64,000 nt of DNA from Onthophagus taurus. Taxonomy: Eukaryota; Arthropoda; Insecta; Coleoptera; Scarabaeidae. Below, piece by piece: positions 1 to 11,890 of this stretch. A program made the position numbers and the translations under genes. Position 1 is the first letter of the stretch; the number at the start of each line of letters is the position of its first letter. The notes beneath the pieces were generated by a model. That model did no database searches and was not told the origin of the DNA. It worked only from the letters and a program-made list of their open reading frames with translations. Location: assembly GCF_036711975.1 (NCBI RefSeq), contig NC_091970.1:12903501-12967500 (forward strand). The letters are read 5' to 3'.

Positions 1-1704
1 TCAAAGAAATGAAGATATGTCAAATTGATCTCAGCATTATTTTATTTTTGTGATCAAATTAACAATTTGTTAGTTGTAAAATGTCAAGAGACAAGAAAGT
101 TGCAAATTTTTTCCTTAATTTTAGAGGGCTATAACTTGGAGGAGAAGGGGTTTTGAACAAAAAGTTATATGAATGACACCCCGTAATTTTCGCTGAAAAA
201 TCATCCGTTGAAATCTTTCACATACATTGAGAAACACTGGTATAATAAAATCAGAAATACTTCATTTTTATTTATTGAATTTATTGATTCTAATTAATAT
301 TTCTTAATTTTCGTATTTGTATTTTAACCAAAGAATTCTCAACGACGAAATAATAAAGAAGGAATTTGTATACGTGAAGTCGTTTATCCAAACTCGAGTA
401 GTTGCAGAAAAAATTTGTTTATACTACATGCTCGTTTGATATGTGTGATCCATTAAACTGTCGGTCGGCCAATTGCTCAAAGGAACGCTCGACGCTACCA
501 CGTCTGGAAGTCTGCAATAGCACGAACAAAAATCAAAACTGACTTTTTGAATTTCTACTACAATTTAAATCGAAAATAATTATTGGTTTTTTTTTTATTT
601 TATCCGAGAAAAGTACTAATCGATTTATTTAATTAGTAAGTTAATTTTTGGTTCTCTATTATAAAAAAAGGACAGATATTTTTTGAAATATTTAGATGTA
701 ATGCTTAAAGTAATTAAATATTTTATATGTTAAACAATTTCGTGTTCAATCACATAAATTCAATTAATCTCTTATTCTGAGTATGCAACTTCTACTACAA
801 GTTGGATTTCCAATTTTATTCAATTTATTCCTAATGATGTTTTTCTCGTTTGCTGTTAGAGGCAGCACGAGCTAGAGCAACCCAATTCAATCGGTTGGAT
901 AACTATGTATATCTATAAACAAGGTTTAAACCTTGTTTTCTAAAAAACCTAAAATAATGGAGATACAATGCTTTACCTCTAAGGTACAGATATATAGATA
1001 GCTATATACACCTAATGTTAAAAAGCCAAATGGGACACCAAAATAATAGCTGTGGGACAAAAAGAAAAAGTAGGCTTCGTTACAGCACTAAATACAATAG
1101 CTTCTGCTATTGAATACTACATGTCTCTGCCCAAAAATGCGGGCGTTTAAATGTCCATTTTTATATGTGCCGGTAGAGGTTAGTTTTTACCCAAAATACA
1201 ACTTAATGGCAAATTATTATGGAAAAGTGAATACACAGAATTGAAGTACACACATTTTTCTACACATTGAAGTGTTCCGCGTTGTAAAATTGCTGTATTT
1301 GTAACATAAAAAAATCCTAAAGTTTGTCATAAATAACACTTGATTTAAAGCTACTTTTACGAGAAATTAAACATTAAATTGAGATGCCAACTCTTCAAGG
1401 ATACTAGTAGAATGTAGGAAGAGGTTACGTAAGTAGACGTAAAATTGAATTGTTATTATCTCGAAATTTGGGTAAAACGAAAAATGTGCGATTTCATCAA
1501 AATGTTGAGAATTCGCAAAGAAATCTATATAAATCAATAAAATAAAGCTTTGCCATCCGCCTCATAGATGGCGCTAATTATTAAATTTTTTTTCAATGTA
1601 ATTTAGTAAGTGGTTTGCTGATATTATGCGTATACTAATTGTATCGATGTTTAAAAAACAATATTAATCCAAAATAAAAGACGAAACATAGTAACATAAA
1701 TAAA
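1..1704. other. AT-rich DNA, no gene recognised
   Basis: I see no open frame or RNA gene worth calling. The only clear structure is a perfect 20-bp palindrome at 918-937, inside a short region (about 900-1010) where imperfect inverted repeats suggest a worn foldback or MITE remnant. The rest is unannotated AT-rich intergenic or decayed repeat sequence. Confidence 0.5.
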
Positions 1705-1968
1705 CTTTATCTACAACTATTGAATTATCTATTCATTATACATTTGATTTTTGACGGGTAATGACACGCATGATTACTCATGATTGACAAAGTGTTGAAT
1801 AATGAAGCCATTATTCTACAGTTCTGACACGGCCTACTAATCAAAAAATAAAATATTAACAGAAATGACAGCTTTCTTATATTGAGGTTATGCCTGAAAT
1901 GTCTATCAAGTTTATTTTTTTTCCTTTTTTTGATATTTTTTTTCAAAATTAAATAGTTGTAGATAAAG
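1705..1968. mobile_element. MITE-like inverted-repeat element (~264 bp)
   Basis: About 22 bases at 1705-1726 (beginning CTTTATCTACAACTATT) return as an inverted copy at about 1947-1968 with one or two mismatches. The interior is AT-rich and has no coding capacity. Short similar motifs (GTAGATAAAGTATAG, GTCGTGGACAAAG) recur near 14,284 and 14,706, so this probably belongs to a dispersed family. Superfamily and target duplication are unclear. Confidence 0.5.
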
Positions 1969-3028
1969 TATAGTATTCAACTTGCGTATAATGGATGTTA
2001 CCCACTCAGATTACAAATATTTGTAATAATTTGTATTAAATATATATAAATTATAAATATTAACAGCATCCGATGCTGTAATGAGATTTTAGTAACATTT
2101 TATGGAACCAGTTCAAGTTGGTGACATTGGGTCATTAATTTTTCTAGTTGTCAATGTGACAATTTTTGTCTATGGATGTTTAAACACGTTCTTAGCATCG
2201 AATACAAGCTCCACAATAATGAGGACATTGAACACTGAGCAATTTCTCTTATTTTGGGAGGTGTACATGAAACATTTTTTCAGGTGAATACATTTTGTGT
2301 TTTGACAGTTTCTAATTGTCAATTAAAATTTCTATTTTCAAGTGTTACGGTGTTACCAACTGCTGCATACCTATTGCCCTACATTGTCAAAATTTATTTT
2401 ATTTTTGTTAAAAAAGAAGGATAAAAACGCGAATTACAAAAAATAGCATAAAAAACACGTTTCATAAGACTTAAAGCACTCATTCATTAAAAAACTCGTG
2501 GCTTCGCCACTCGTTTTTCAACTTGAATTCGTGCATTTCAAGCGTGTCATACGAAACTTGTTTTTTAATATACTATTATTATAAAGTAACCGATACAATA
2601 AGTTTTGAGAAGTTGTCGTTTGGCGTCTTTTAACAATTTCACCAAAGTTGGATGCAGTTAGTCAGCGTTTTTCTTCCTGGACATAAGTGTCACAAGCATA
2701 CTATCCAAGAGTTTGCTCCGCTATTTGATTGCGTTTCTCTGGTGAAACCTGATATTATTACAATTATTTTAATTTTAAAAACAACGTGCTAGATACATGC
2801 AGATTTACATATCCACTAATTTACAAATCACTTGTATATCAAAAAAAAATCTACATACTGTAAGTAAAATTATATTATAAGTACACAAACCCTGAACGTT
2901 GTCAATGTGCTAAAATAATGCTAGAACAATCAACACAAAAGAATACATGAACTATTAAAAAAAAAATGAAGAAAAGAATGCTACTATGCAATACTATTAC
3001 TATATATATTATAGTTGTACCCTACACA
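1969..3028. other. intergenic, nothing recognised
   Basis: This is AT-rich sequence with only short chance open frames (for example 61 codons at 2102). A small imperfect foldback near 2485-2570 resembles repeat debris. No RNA gene, promoter or protein motif could be supported. Confidence 0.4.
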
Positions 3029-3029
3029 C

Positions 3030-3846
3030 TAAATAACCTGTACTTCTGTAATGTCAGGAGTACGTCTGAAAAATATAATATTTATGAAATAAAAATGTAT
3101 ATTCTTTTTTAAAGCCCTTATTCGAAATTTGAAAATAACCTGCAGCGAGTGCAAAATTCTATCAGACTCGGAAGCAACCTCTGATGCCGACAGTTTCCCT
3201 TTGTTTTGATTCAAATTTAACCTTTTTCCGCAATTCAATTTTACCAACAACGACATATATAATTCTGCTTTATTGATAACTTCATTGTGAATCGATTTAT
3301 GAGCTTTTTTTAATAAATTCTCTATTGCGCCTATGTAGAAATAATTACAGTTAGCAATAGTATACAGGTGATCCAAAAGTAGGCAGCAAAATTTAAATCC
3401 CATGTACAGCAACCAGTTTCAAGTCGAAATGAGAGAATAAAGTTTTTCTAGTCGGCCTTTGGGTTCGAGATATTCGATATTAGTTTTATGTGGGTATGAC
3501 ATTTTAGTCATTCAGTTCAACTCGAAATTGGTTGTTCTACATGGGATTTCAATTTAGCTGCCTACTTTTCAATTAGTCTGTATCTCGTAATAATATATAT
3601 TAATACCATACCATTTATGTGATATAAAATTCCAGTTGATTTCAAGCGGTTCATCGTTTCTATGTTTACAACGCCACTCTCTTTGCAGAAATCAGCACTA
3701 CAAAACTGGTGATTTTTAAACACGTGATTTATCGTGTTCGGTATTTTTGCTTTGAGACATATAACATCTCCCTTGTCACGATTAATCGCCCTTTGTACGC
3801 TCTTTTGCAGTTCTTTTATAATTGGGACGGTAAGATATTTACGCAC
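3030..3846 (-). pseudogene. Mutator-like transposase-domain relic, interrupted by a MITE
   Basis: Two minus-strand fragments flank a MITE. The upstream piece (3846 to about 3588) has a Cys/His-containing segment ending in STGILYHINGM. The downstream piece (about 3357 to 3030) contains NKAELYMSLLVKLNCGKRLN. From memory, these resemble the segment of insect Mutator-like transposase-domain proteins in which a Cys-rich stretch is followed by a conserved motif ending GKR(L/I)N. The order and orientation of the two pieces fit one broken frame with the MITE inserted in it. No start, no full catalytic domain and no terminal repeats are visible, so this is a fragment. The family call is from motif memory only. 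Confidence 0.4.
3365..3580. mobile_element. MITE with ~70-bp inverted repeats, TA target site
   Basis: The left end (CAGGTGATCCAAAAGTAGGC) and the right end (reading CAGACTAATTGAAAAGTAGG on the minus strand) form imperfect inverted repeats of about 70 bp. TA dinucleotides at 3363-3364 and 3581-3582 look like the target duplication, pointing to the Tc1/mariner superfamily. It is 216 bp, noncoding, and lies inside the Mutator-like relic. Confidence 0.65.
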
Positions 3847-4447
3847 TTACAAATCGAAATTGCAATTGTTCACCAAGTCGGGGGTTCTCTGTACGCTTTT
3901 AAGTGTAGGTACTTACCAATAATAAAAATATAAGATTCACTAAAACTAACACAATACTAAACTTGCACAAAAAGTGTGTAAAGTATATAAATGTAACAAT
4001 ATAAAATAACTAAAATAAAAAACCATATATAATATAGACCACGAAAAAACACAAGAAATAGATTGCGACGTTAAAAAAAAATTGAAAACCAAAATTTTGT
4101 ATGTGGAATCAGGACTGATAAAACGTCACAAATAAAATAAACAATTCCCAGGAAGTGGGTTGGGCGCCACTTATTTGATAAGCTCAAATAAGAAAGCTTT
4201 GCCAATATTAGGGCAAGTCCCGGTTCCAAACACAAAAAAAAAATGAAAACAAAAAAAAAACCGTGTATTTAACGCTGTTGGACAGGGTAACAAAACAACA
4301 AAATTACTAAAGTTCAAAATAAAAATTAAATTTAATATTAAAACAAAAAAATATACAGGATTTAGGTCCTTTACAAAAAAAATGGATTAAACAAAAAAAA
4401 AGTTGAATACTTTAAAGCGTATCCGAAATCACTTTCTTTTTTTTATA
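3847..4447. other. A-rich intergenic sequence
   Basis: Long A runs and no supported gene. Nothing else recognised. Confidence 0.4.
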
Positions 4448-5540
4448 TACACGTTTGGACATATGTAATTCACGAGCACACCTTATATAATCTGAACGCG
4501 TGAAGATAAATCCATGATATTTGCGGAGCACAAAGGTTTACTGTAGACGAGTTTATTCATCGAGTTTCGAGTTGTTCCGTCGTGGCATTGTTGACTGAGC
4601 CGCTCTTCCAAATGGAACATTCCGTCGCTATGAAGACCGAAGTGGATGGAAAATACAGGTCGTTTTTGGTGTGGTGTAAGGAACCACATTGTTATCGTAC
4701 TCTGTGCGCAATGGATGGGCAATCGCGTTACTTAAGCGGGGGAAGGCGCACTCACTACGCGAACTGTATGGCGGTGTTTGGTAGATAGTGGACTGCGTGC
4801 GCGTCGTGCGATACAGCGGATTCCAGTAACACCCGAGCACCGCAGCATACGTCACGAGTGGGTCGACGCTAGGCATTAGTAGGTTGCCGAGTAGAGGGAC
4901 ATTTTGTTTTCCGACGAATCAAGATTCGAATTGAGCACCGGTGATGCTCGTCTACTCGAGCAGTGTCTGCAAAAACGCCCTATCCACCGACAACCGAGCA
5001 TTATGGTATGGGGTGCGATTACATATGGTGGACGTACACGTCTGCTGCGTGTATAGCAGACCATGATGGGTCAACGATACGTAGATGAGGTGCTACGGTC
5101 CGTAGTGCTTCCCTACGTTCGGCGGCGCCTAGGTCTCCTATACATGCACGACTACGTCCGAACGCACATCGGGCGTATTGTACAGACCTTTGTGGAAGAG
5201 CACCGTATACGAATGCTTCCTAGGCCAGCTCGTTTTCCGGATCTGAATCCAATCGAACATATTTGGGACATGACTGGTCAGAGACTTCTACGTTATCCGG
5301 CTTCCTTGGCTAACGTTGAGGAGCTATGGAGGCGAGTTGAGGTGGCATGGTTGGCCTCAATGGAAAGGTCACGGGGGATACTCTCGCTATCGATGTTTCT
5401 CCTCCCAGCAGAGTTGTGCCGCTCTCCTTGTGAGAGTAAGTTAGACTACTTTAGTACCACTTCCATACCAAATTTTATTGCGCTAGACATACGCGTTCAG
5501 ATTATACAGGGTGTGCTCGTGAATTATTTCCAACAGTGTA
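4448..5540. mobile_element. Tc1/mariner-type transposon, ~1.1 kb, decayed
   Basis: Imperfect inverted repeats of about 60 bp bound the unit. The block TAATTCACGAGCACACC near 4469 and its reverse complement near 5505-5520 are the clearest part, followed inward by a shared ATAATCTGAACGCGT. Flanking TA at 4446-4447 and 5541-5542 fits the usual TA target duplication. The interior carries a broken transposase on the plus strand. Confidence 0.75.
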
Positions 5541-5545
5541 TATAA
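4799..5545 (+). pseudogene. Tc1-like transposase, disrupted
   Basis: Separate plus-strand pieces in different frames read like one transposase. First comes an Arg-rich ARRAIQRIPVTPEHR segment near 4799. Next is FSDESRFELSTGDARLLEQC near 4910, followed by a SIMVWGAITYGG segment that stops at a TAG near 5054. The C-terminal part then runs from 5063 with PARFPDLNPIEHIWD, the SPDLNPIE block that carries the last catalytic acidic residue of the DDE/D family. Stops and frame changes between the pieces make it inactive. The N-terminal DNA-binding region is not recognisable. It lies between the inverted repeats of its own transposon. Confidence 0.75.
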
Positions 5546-6912
5546 TTACTTAAATTATTGGCTGCGCTAACTGTATGAATTGTGAATATTTTGCGATAAA
5601 ACGACTGATACTTAGATTTTAAAGTAACTCACAGTTTCTCTTTTTCTTTCTATTTCTTTCGTGGTCCAGATGTTTGACATATACGTCACCGTAATACAAA
5701 AATGACGGAGTTATACTGCAGAATTTGTCGTCAGTTCTTCGAATCCAAAATAATTAAATTTATATAATGATTATATAAAGTGGCCAATAAAATGTCCAAT
5801 ATTTTATTCCCAAAACTAAAAACCCTTAAAACGGAAAACGAAAAGAAAATAAAAATAATCTTTAAAACGAGAGAGACATACCTGTTACAGGATTTTTATA
5901 TCCCAACCAAAAAAAAAAAGAACCGTAAATGTCGATGCAAAACAAAATGTGTAATAAATCCCGGAATCTGGTGTAAATATAAGCGTAAACCAATTAAACG
6001 ACTTGCGTTTTCCAAAATACGCCCAATTTATGAATTTTCGAGAGAGATCCCCCAAAATTAGGATTAACAATTTCCTCGCCGAAAAATTCTCAAAAACACG
6101 TTCCTTTTGCCTCCAACGTTCACGACCGACTCTCTATACACGAGCGACAAATATCAAACGGGTTTTTCCCTACACCCCCGACCATTACCAAAATTTTAAA
6201 ACACGAAAATAAATTTCAAAAGGAAAAACAAAATATAGCATAATTAAACCGTGACAAAATATTATAATAACGACACGCTTTCATACGAGCTTCTGCAAAT
6301 ACGCTATGAACGTTTACGACTTCGAAATAATGAATAAATTTTTTATGAAATAAAAAAAAATTACGGTGCCAGTCGCACATTGAAAATCCGAACGCCGCGC
6401 GCGGCGCGACGGCACCAGCGCCCGAGTCTGAACCTAATCTGAATCGAACATCTAACGCCCTCTCTACATCAAGGTCGTAACTATATAAATTTTTTTTGCA
6501 CTTTTAACAACCTCAGCGAATTGAAACGCGTGTAAAGGAATCTACTTAGAATCGGTAAACTAAGACGTTTTAAAACTTTGGTAATAGTCACATAGAGGGT
6601 ACTTTTCAAAATTATATTTTTCTTAATTTCACTTTTAATGATAATAAAATAACTGATAATAAGAAGGGATAATAAGAAAAAGTTAAAGAAAAAAACTGTT
6701 ATTAGTTCTAGTTTTAGTTTAATTAACAAAGCTTTCGTACTTATAACTGTTATGTTTATATTCCATTTTATTAAATTTGTTAATTGTGGAAATCTGTAAA
6801 ACTCCTTAGTTTTACAGATTACCAGAGTACCTTTACTTAACACATAATAAATATCATTTGAAAATAAAACAAAACTAATACGGGGAAAGAAAGCGATGTA
6901 AATGCTATATAC
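5541..6912. other. intergenic; one perfect hairpin and a GC-rich patch
   Basis: No gene is supported. At 6791-6820 a perfect inverted repeat with 13-bp arms and a 4-nt loop could fold as a hairpin. At about 6385-6425 a short patch of CGCGCG-type sequence stands out from AT-rich surroundings. Lysine-rich and AT-driven open frames here (for example 5780-6061 and 6481-6843) show no motif and are probably chance. Confidence 0.4.
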
Positions 6913-7138
6913 TAACGGTGGGCAAATGCGGCTCTTTGAAAGATTATTTGTGGCTCTCGATAAATGTAGTCGGGGTCCTTTTTTTTTTTTTAGTATATAA
7001 AATATAATTTCTTAAAAAAAATTGTTTTTAATACCTTTTTTGCATACCTTTTTAATATATACGTATTTAATTGCGGCTCGCGAAAAATTTTGAATTTTCA
7101 AAAATGGCTCGGACTATCAAGGAGCTTGCCCACCCCTG
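6913..7138. mobile_element. hAT-type MITE with 8-bp target duplication
   Basis: The left terminus TAACGGTGGGCAAATG pairs with a right terminus that reads CAGGGGTGGGCAAGCT on the minus strand. Both fit the YARNG start common to hAT elements. The 8-bp sequence CTATATAC occurs immediately outside both ends (6905-6912 and 7139-7146), the length expected of hAT insertions. It is noncoding and 226 bp long. Confidence 0.75.
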
Positions 7139-7301
7139 CTATATACCTTGCGTTAATTTAAATTAATAATTGGATTAGCCCACCAACGGTCACTTTAAGT
7201 AAGTTTTAAAGGTTTCAGCATTGATTATATACAGAGGGGTTCAGTTTTTAATCGGGAAACTTTACTAAGATGTAGTACTTGCCAAAATAACACAAGCTTG
7301 T

Positions 7302-7602
7302 ATGTATGTAGTTTCATGTGAGGTTGGTTAAACCACAGGTGGTATAGCACTTAGGCCCCAACGGTCCCTTTGTACATCCTCACGGTTTACTTCGGCCATG
7401 TGTAGGTCTATTTGGAGGAGTGAAAGATGTTCGAAAGATGGCATGACAACCAGAGATGTTAGACTGGTTGCCGGAACCGACGGCTTAACGTCCCCTCCGA
7501 AGGACGGGGAGGCGACTCGGCGTGTATTCACTGGGAATCGAACCCAGGACGCCGGCGTGGTAGCCCGAGAGCTTACCACGGGGCCATTCGCCCCCCTTGG
7601 CG
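7302..7602 (-). mobile_element. tRNA-derived SINE with 13-bp target duplication
   Basis: On the minus strand the unit starts with a tRNA-like head: TGGTAAGCTCTCGGGC (A-box-like) and then GGTTCGATTCC, a perfect match to the pol III B box. A GC-rich body follows, containing GGGACGTTAAGCCGTCGG. The direct repeat AACACAAGCTTGT lies at both ends (7289-7301 and 7603-7615), which marks insertion by target-primed reverse transcription. The head is too diverged in its 3' half to be a functional tRNA. It would be moved by a LINE in trans, not seen here. Confidence 0.8.
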
Positions 7603-8344
7603 AACACAAGCTTGTTATATAAACGTGTTATAAACAATTTGTTTTCGAGCTATGAGCTGTCAAAGTTGAGCCAAAAATTTACCACCAGTTAGTTACCACT
7701 ACGTAGTTACTACTAGTTAAGACCTTATTTTCAAGCATACCTTAAACTTCCCTAGCGCCCTCTAAGGGGATGAAATTTACCACCCCATTGATTTTTTTTA
7801 TAAGAACTTTTTCACGCTATGGAATATTAACATAAAAAATATGGGTTATAGAGCACATTCTTTAGTGGTACTTTTTTGTTTCTTTAGTATTTTCCTTTAA
7901 GTTAATAGTTTCCGTGTAAAAGAATTAATTATCGTGCCATGTATCACTATGTGCCGCCATGTTTATCTAAAATTATTCTAAAAGTTGGCTCTGAGTAGTG
8001 ATGTTACGGATGTGAGTTTAGCGGATACGGATGCGGAATCGGATTTTTTTATTCTAATTTTGCGGATGCGGATGCGTAAGCGGATGCCGATTTTTGGATG
8101 CGATTTTAACGGATGCGGTTTATTGGAAAAAATTACGTACTAAAATTTTCATGAAAATAACATTTCTATTGTAATTAATAGTAATTAGTAAATTATTAAT
8201 TGGTAATCAGCAGGGCACGGAACTTTTGTAACAAAACGATACGATTTTCCCACTCCATTCGTTCTCAGCGGCGTTCGTTGAGAAAATCTTGATTAAAAGA
8301 ACAACATACTGTTCAGTGGGACATTAAAATTTCAAGTTAGAAAA

Positions 8345-8733
8345 AAATTGTGTTAACAAAAATTATTCCTGAAACAATTCTAAACAAACTTTATCAACAA
8401 TTTTTTTTGATTTAATCAGTAATTAAGGAGATAACCTCAAAATAATAATATTTCCGTTTTCACACATAATTACACTTAGATGTTTAATTAATAGAGATGT
8501 AAAAAATTTTTATTAACATAATTGATTCAAAATCGTGTCAAAATTGTGTTAACAAAAATTGTTCCTGAAACAATTCTAAACAAACTTTGTCAACAATTCT
8601 TTTTGATTTAATCAGTAATTAAGGAGATAACCTCAAAATAATAATTTTTCCGTTTTTACACATAATTACACTTAGATGCTTAATTAATAGAGATGTAAAA
8701 ATTTTTTATTAAGATAATTGATTCAAAATCGAA
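8345..8733. repeat. two tandem ~196-bp units inside the hAT-like element
   Basis: The block starting ATTGTGTTAACAAAAATT at 8347 recurs at 8543 with the same downstream order (CAATTCTAAACAAACTTT, then AAGGAGATAACCTCAAAATA). A third, weaker copy may start near 8850. Confidence 0.7.
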
Positions 8734-8960
8734 ATTGAAACAAATTTTATTTGAAACATTTTTTGATAAAAACAATAATTATCGAGATAATTAATTTTGA
8801 TAGCATACTATTCAAAGGGAAATTAAAATTTCAAGTTAGCAAAAAATTTTATTAACAAACACTGTTCCTGAAGTAATTCTAAATAAATATTGTTAATGAA
8901 AATTTTCGATTTGATCAATAATTAAGAACATAACCTCAAAAACGTTTTTATATATACAGG

Positions 8961-9220
8961 CAAGGTCTATAGAACATAAGGTTACCCAATACCGATTCTC
9001 CTCCTCTGAGAGGCAAGGTGGGTCAGTGACGTAGCTGGTTCTATGAACAACACAACACGATGCGAGGCTTAAATATTTTATATAGACTGTACCACAGGAT
9101 AGACACGTATAGGCTATCTTTTATTTTGACTGTATCGAACCAGTGACGTCAATTTGCGGGGTAATAATCGATACTACAGAGGCATAGGGAATGAGGTCAC
9201 CTTATGTTCTATAAACCTTG
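8961..9220. mobile_element. MITE with ~22-bp inverted repeats, ~9-bp target duplication
   Basis: CAAGGTCTATAGAACATAAG at the left end matches the reverse complement of the right end with one mismatch. ATATACAGG flanks both ends (8952-8960 and 9221-9229). A 9-bp duplication suggests a Mutator-like mobiliser, although an 8-bp reading (hAT-type) is possible. It is nested inside the hAT-like element. Confidence 0.7.
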
Positions 9221-10190
9221 ATATACAGGTGTATCTGAATGACTGCAACAAACTTCAAGGGTGATTCTTTAGTGAATTTTAAGGGTACTTTGATATATGA
9301 ACCATGGGCGACTTCGGCTCCCCTAAGGAGCTACACCCCTCCAAAAATGGAGGAAAATTTTGGCTTAATTTTTTTTTCTTAAAAACCATAAACGCTAGGA
9401 AAATGAAATTTGGGGAATATGTTTGACTCATAATAGGGCACGTTTTGACCCTATTTGTACTTTCAACCTACCCTACTTATTTATTGTAACGGAGCTCCGT
9501 TAAAATATATGCGGGTGCGGTTCCTCAAAACAATGCGGATTATCAGCAGTTGCGGATGCAGATGCGAATATCCGTTACATCACTAGCTCTGAGAACATTT
9601 ACGGTGAATCCTCATAATTGTTGATGAGTATTAATAATTTTTGACTGTTATTAAGCAAGATAAATTTTTTAATATTGTTTAAAACAACGTAATTTGTTCA
9701 GACAGACATTCATCTTATTTATGGTTTTTCTAATGAAAATCACAATTAATTGGTGTTATTTAGTTAGTACTAGATCCTAGTAAGTGCACAACTTCCATGG
9801 CCAGTATAAAGAAAAATTGTTTTTCAATAATAGCAGCGCTTTACAGTACAATGTAGCATATTTTATTTTTTTACGCTAAAACTATTATCTTTAAGGAAAA
9901 AACTAAAGAGACAAAAAAGTACCAATAATGAATAAACTTTATAACGCATATTTTTTTATGTTAATATTCCATGGCGTTAAAAAGTTGTTATAAAAAAATC
10001 AAAGGGGTTGTGAATTTCATCCACTTAGAAGGCGCTATGTAAGTTTCAGGTATGGTTGATAATAAGGTATTAACCAGTAGTACATACATACAAAATTTCA
10101 AATTTTACGGTTTATTTATACCTGAAATAAAAGATAAAATGTAAATTTTTGGTTCAACTTTGACAGATCATAGCTCAAAAACAACAGAGT

Positions 10191-11015
10191 TGCGACCCTA
10201 TATTTACTCGTTTTCAATCTCATAATTTGTTTTTAAAAGTTTTATTTTAAAATTTTCAAAACACAAAATGAAACAAATGTAAAAATTAATTGTAAGATTA
10301 TAAAATAATTCGTAATTCTAATGTTACGATGCGGACGTTGAGAAATTCATCAACGAACTGAACTCTTTGTTTTCTTCTAACGTTATTTTTCTAATTCTTA
10401 TCATTTCGGGTGTCATCATTTTTCTGGTGCACCTGCGAGCCGTAACTCTACACAGGAAAAAATATAGAGTAAAAATCAACTCTAAAACATGGTTCAGATC
10501 GTTCCAATATATTTAGAGTTATTTTTTTGCACTATATAGTGTAGGTGAATGGATTAAAATTTTACACTAAATAGTGAGAAGATGGTGTTTATTTAATAGT
10601 GTAAAATCGTTACTCTATAACAGTGTATTATATGTAATCTAACTAGATGTTGTCGTTACTCTAATTATATACATTTCTAATCTAATCAGCGTAAAATTAG
10701 CACTGTAAATTATTAAAGATTTGTCCTAATTTTACTCTATTAATTGACAAAATATCACTAAATAGTGTGTATCTTTCACTTATTAGTGTGAATTTTTAAT
10801 AGGACGTATAGAGTATTTTTAGGGTTGTAATAAAAATCAAAATTATAAAATATTTGTTTTTATTTTTACTTGTAATATATTGTTGTAACAGAAATTTAAA
10901 AAAATTTAATTATTTTTATATAACCATACTTAATCCATTTTAAAGTTTCCACCGAGTCGCCATGAAAACTGCATCTAATGAGTCTTCTATAAGTTTTGTG
11001 TATGTATAGTTGTAC
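10191..11015. other. intergenic with diffuse short motif repeats
   Basis: Between about 10,465 and 10,830 short variants of TAGTGTAAA, ATAGAGTA and ACTCTAAA recur on both strands. They lack a fixed period, so this may be a worn repeat. No gene is recognised. Confidence 0.35.
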
Positions 11016-11781
11016 TATCGCCCTAACCTTATTTACTACATGGCGTAAGGGACAGAAAACAAATCCCCCGCACGGTCGCTTTGCCGAGTACGGCCGAAGA
11101 ATCGGAGACTGGAGGGGCGTACTCATTTTCTCTCGAACCTTTCCTCTAGCCTTGTCGTCTCTTCAACCCTGAAGTGCCGGGCGCCCGACGCCAGCTTAAA
11201 GTCGAGCGCGCCTTGGATTCGAACAAAAATACACAATTTCGTTTTTACAATTCAAATAACTGGACCAATGTTATGACGTAGTCGATTTTAAAAATTCATA
11301 AAATAGTCAAATATATTCATTAAAATAAACTAATTGAACTTTAATAAGTGAAAAAAATTGTTTCTTAATTTTAAAATACGTTTCTGTACTGTATATCTTC
11401 GTAAAGTTAAAGAATTTAGTTAAAATTCGATGTAAAAATCGTCTCTTAATTTCCATTAGTAATATTTTTTTCTCTTGGCATTTTGACCGTTTAATATTAT
11501 AGAAAGTCTCAATAATTTCAAGCCATTTACGACCATTAATGCGTTTACGCACCATTTCTACACATTTTTTCCCCTTTTTTTGACATAAGGCTTTTGTGCA
11601 TTTTTTTTTTCTTGAGTTGATATATTTTTTTGTAATAAGTCTTAAAATTTTACAATAATTTCACACCTTCATGGTAAATGGGTTAACAATAAACTTTTTA
11701 TTTTTTGTACATTTTAGTAATGTTAAAAAATTTATTACCTTATTCATATAAGGTAATATAATAGTTATTTATATTACAAGT

Positions 11782-11890
11782 GGGCTAGAAACATAATTAC
11801 AGTACGAGTGTGGAGAATTGCACGACGAGGTCGTAGACCGAGTCGTGTAATCACACGAGTACTGTAATTATACTAATTATGCTCTAGCCC
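11782..11890. repeat. imperfect foldback
   Basis: GGGCTAGAAACATAATTACAG at 11782 is mirrored by an inverted copy ending CTAGCCC at 11890. The centre is a GTCGTG/CACGAC-rich stretch. It may be a small MITE or an internal hairpin of the larger element. Confidence 0.5.

Larger units (their letters stand above)
7996..9585. mobile_element. nonautonomous hAT-like element, 1,590 bp
   Basis: The ends are TAGTGATGTTACGGAT on the left and, read on the minus strand, TAGTGATGTAACGGAT on the right (15 of 16 match). Both are flanked by the identical 8-mer GCTCTGAG (7988-7995 and 9586-9593). End sequence and duplication length indicate the hAT superfamily. Sub-terminal GGATGCGGATGCG-type repeats occur at both ends and could be transposase-binding sites. 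No transposase remains. Confidence 0.75.
7630..10190. repeat. ~2.6-kb unit bounded by ~300-bp inverted repeats
   Basis: Sequence 7630-7935 (including GAGCTATGAGCTGTCAAAG, TAGCGCCCTCTAAGGGGATG and CGCTATGGAATATTAACAT) returns in inverted orientation at about 9862-10190 with many small differences. The arms enclose a hAT-like element that entered later. No coding sequence is recognised. This is best described as a foldback-type or long-TIR nonautonomous element; its superfamily is unknown. Confidence 0.6.

Noticed and set aside
5780..6843. Lysine-rich and AT-driven frames of 60-120 codons
   Set aside because: Composition alone explains them; no motif, no start context, no neighbour relation.
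7328..7622. Open frames and a possible tRNA gene at the SINE
   Set aside because: The tRNA-like head has A and B boxes but no convincing acceptor and anticodon pairing, and target duplications show it is a retroposed SINE; the frames run across SINE sequence.
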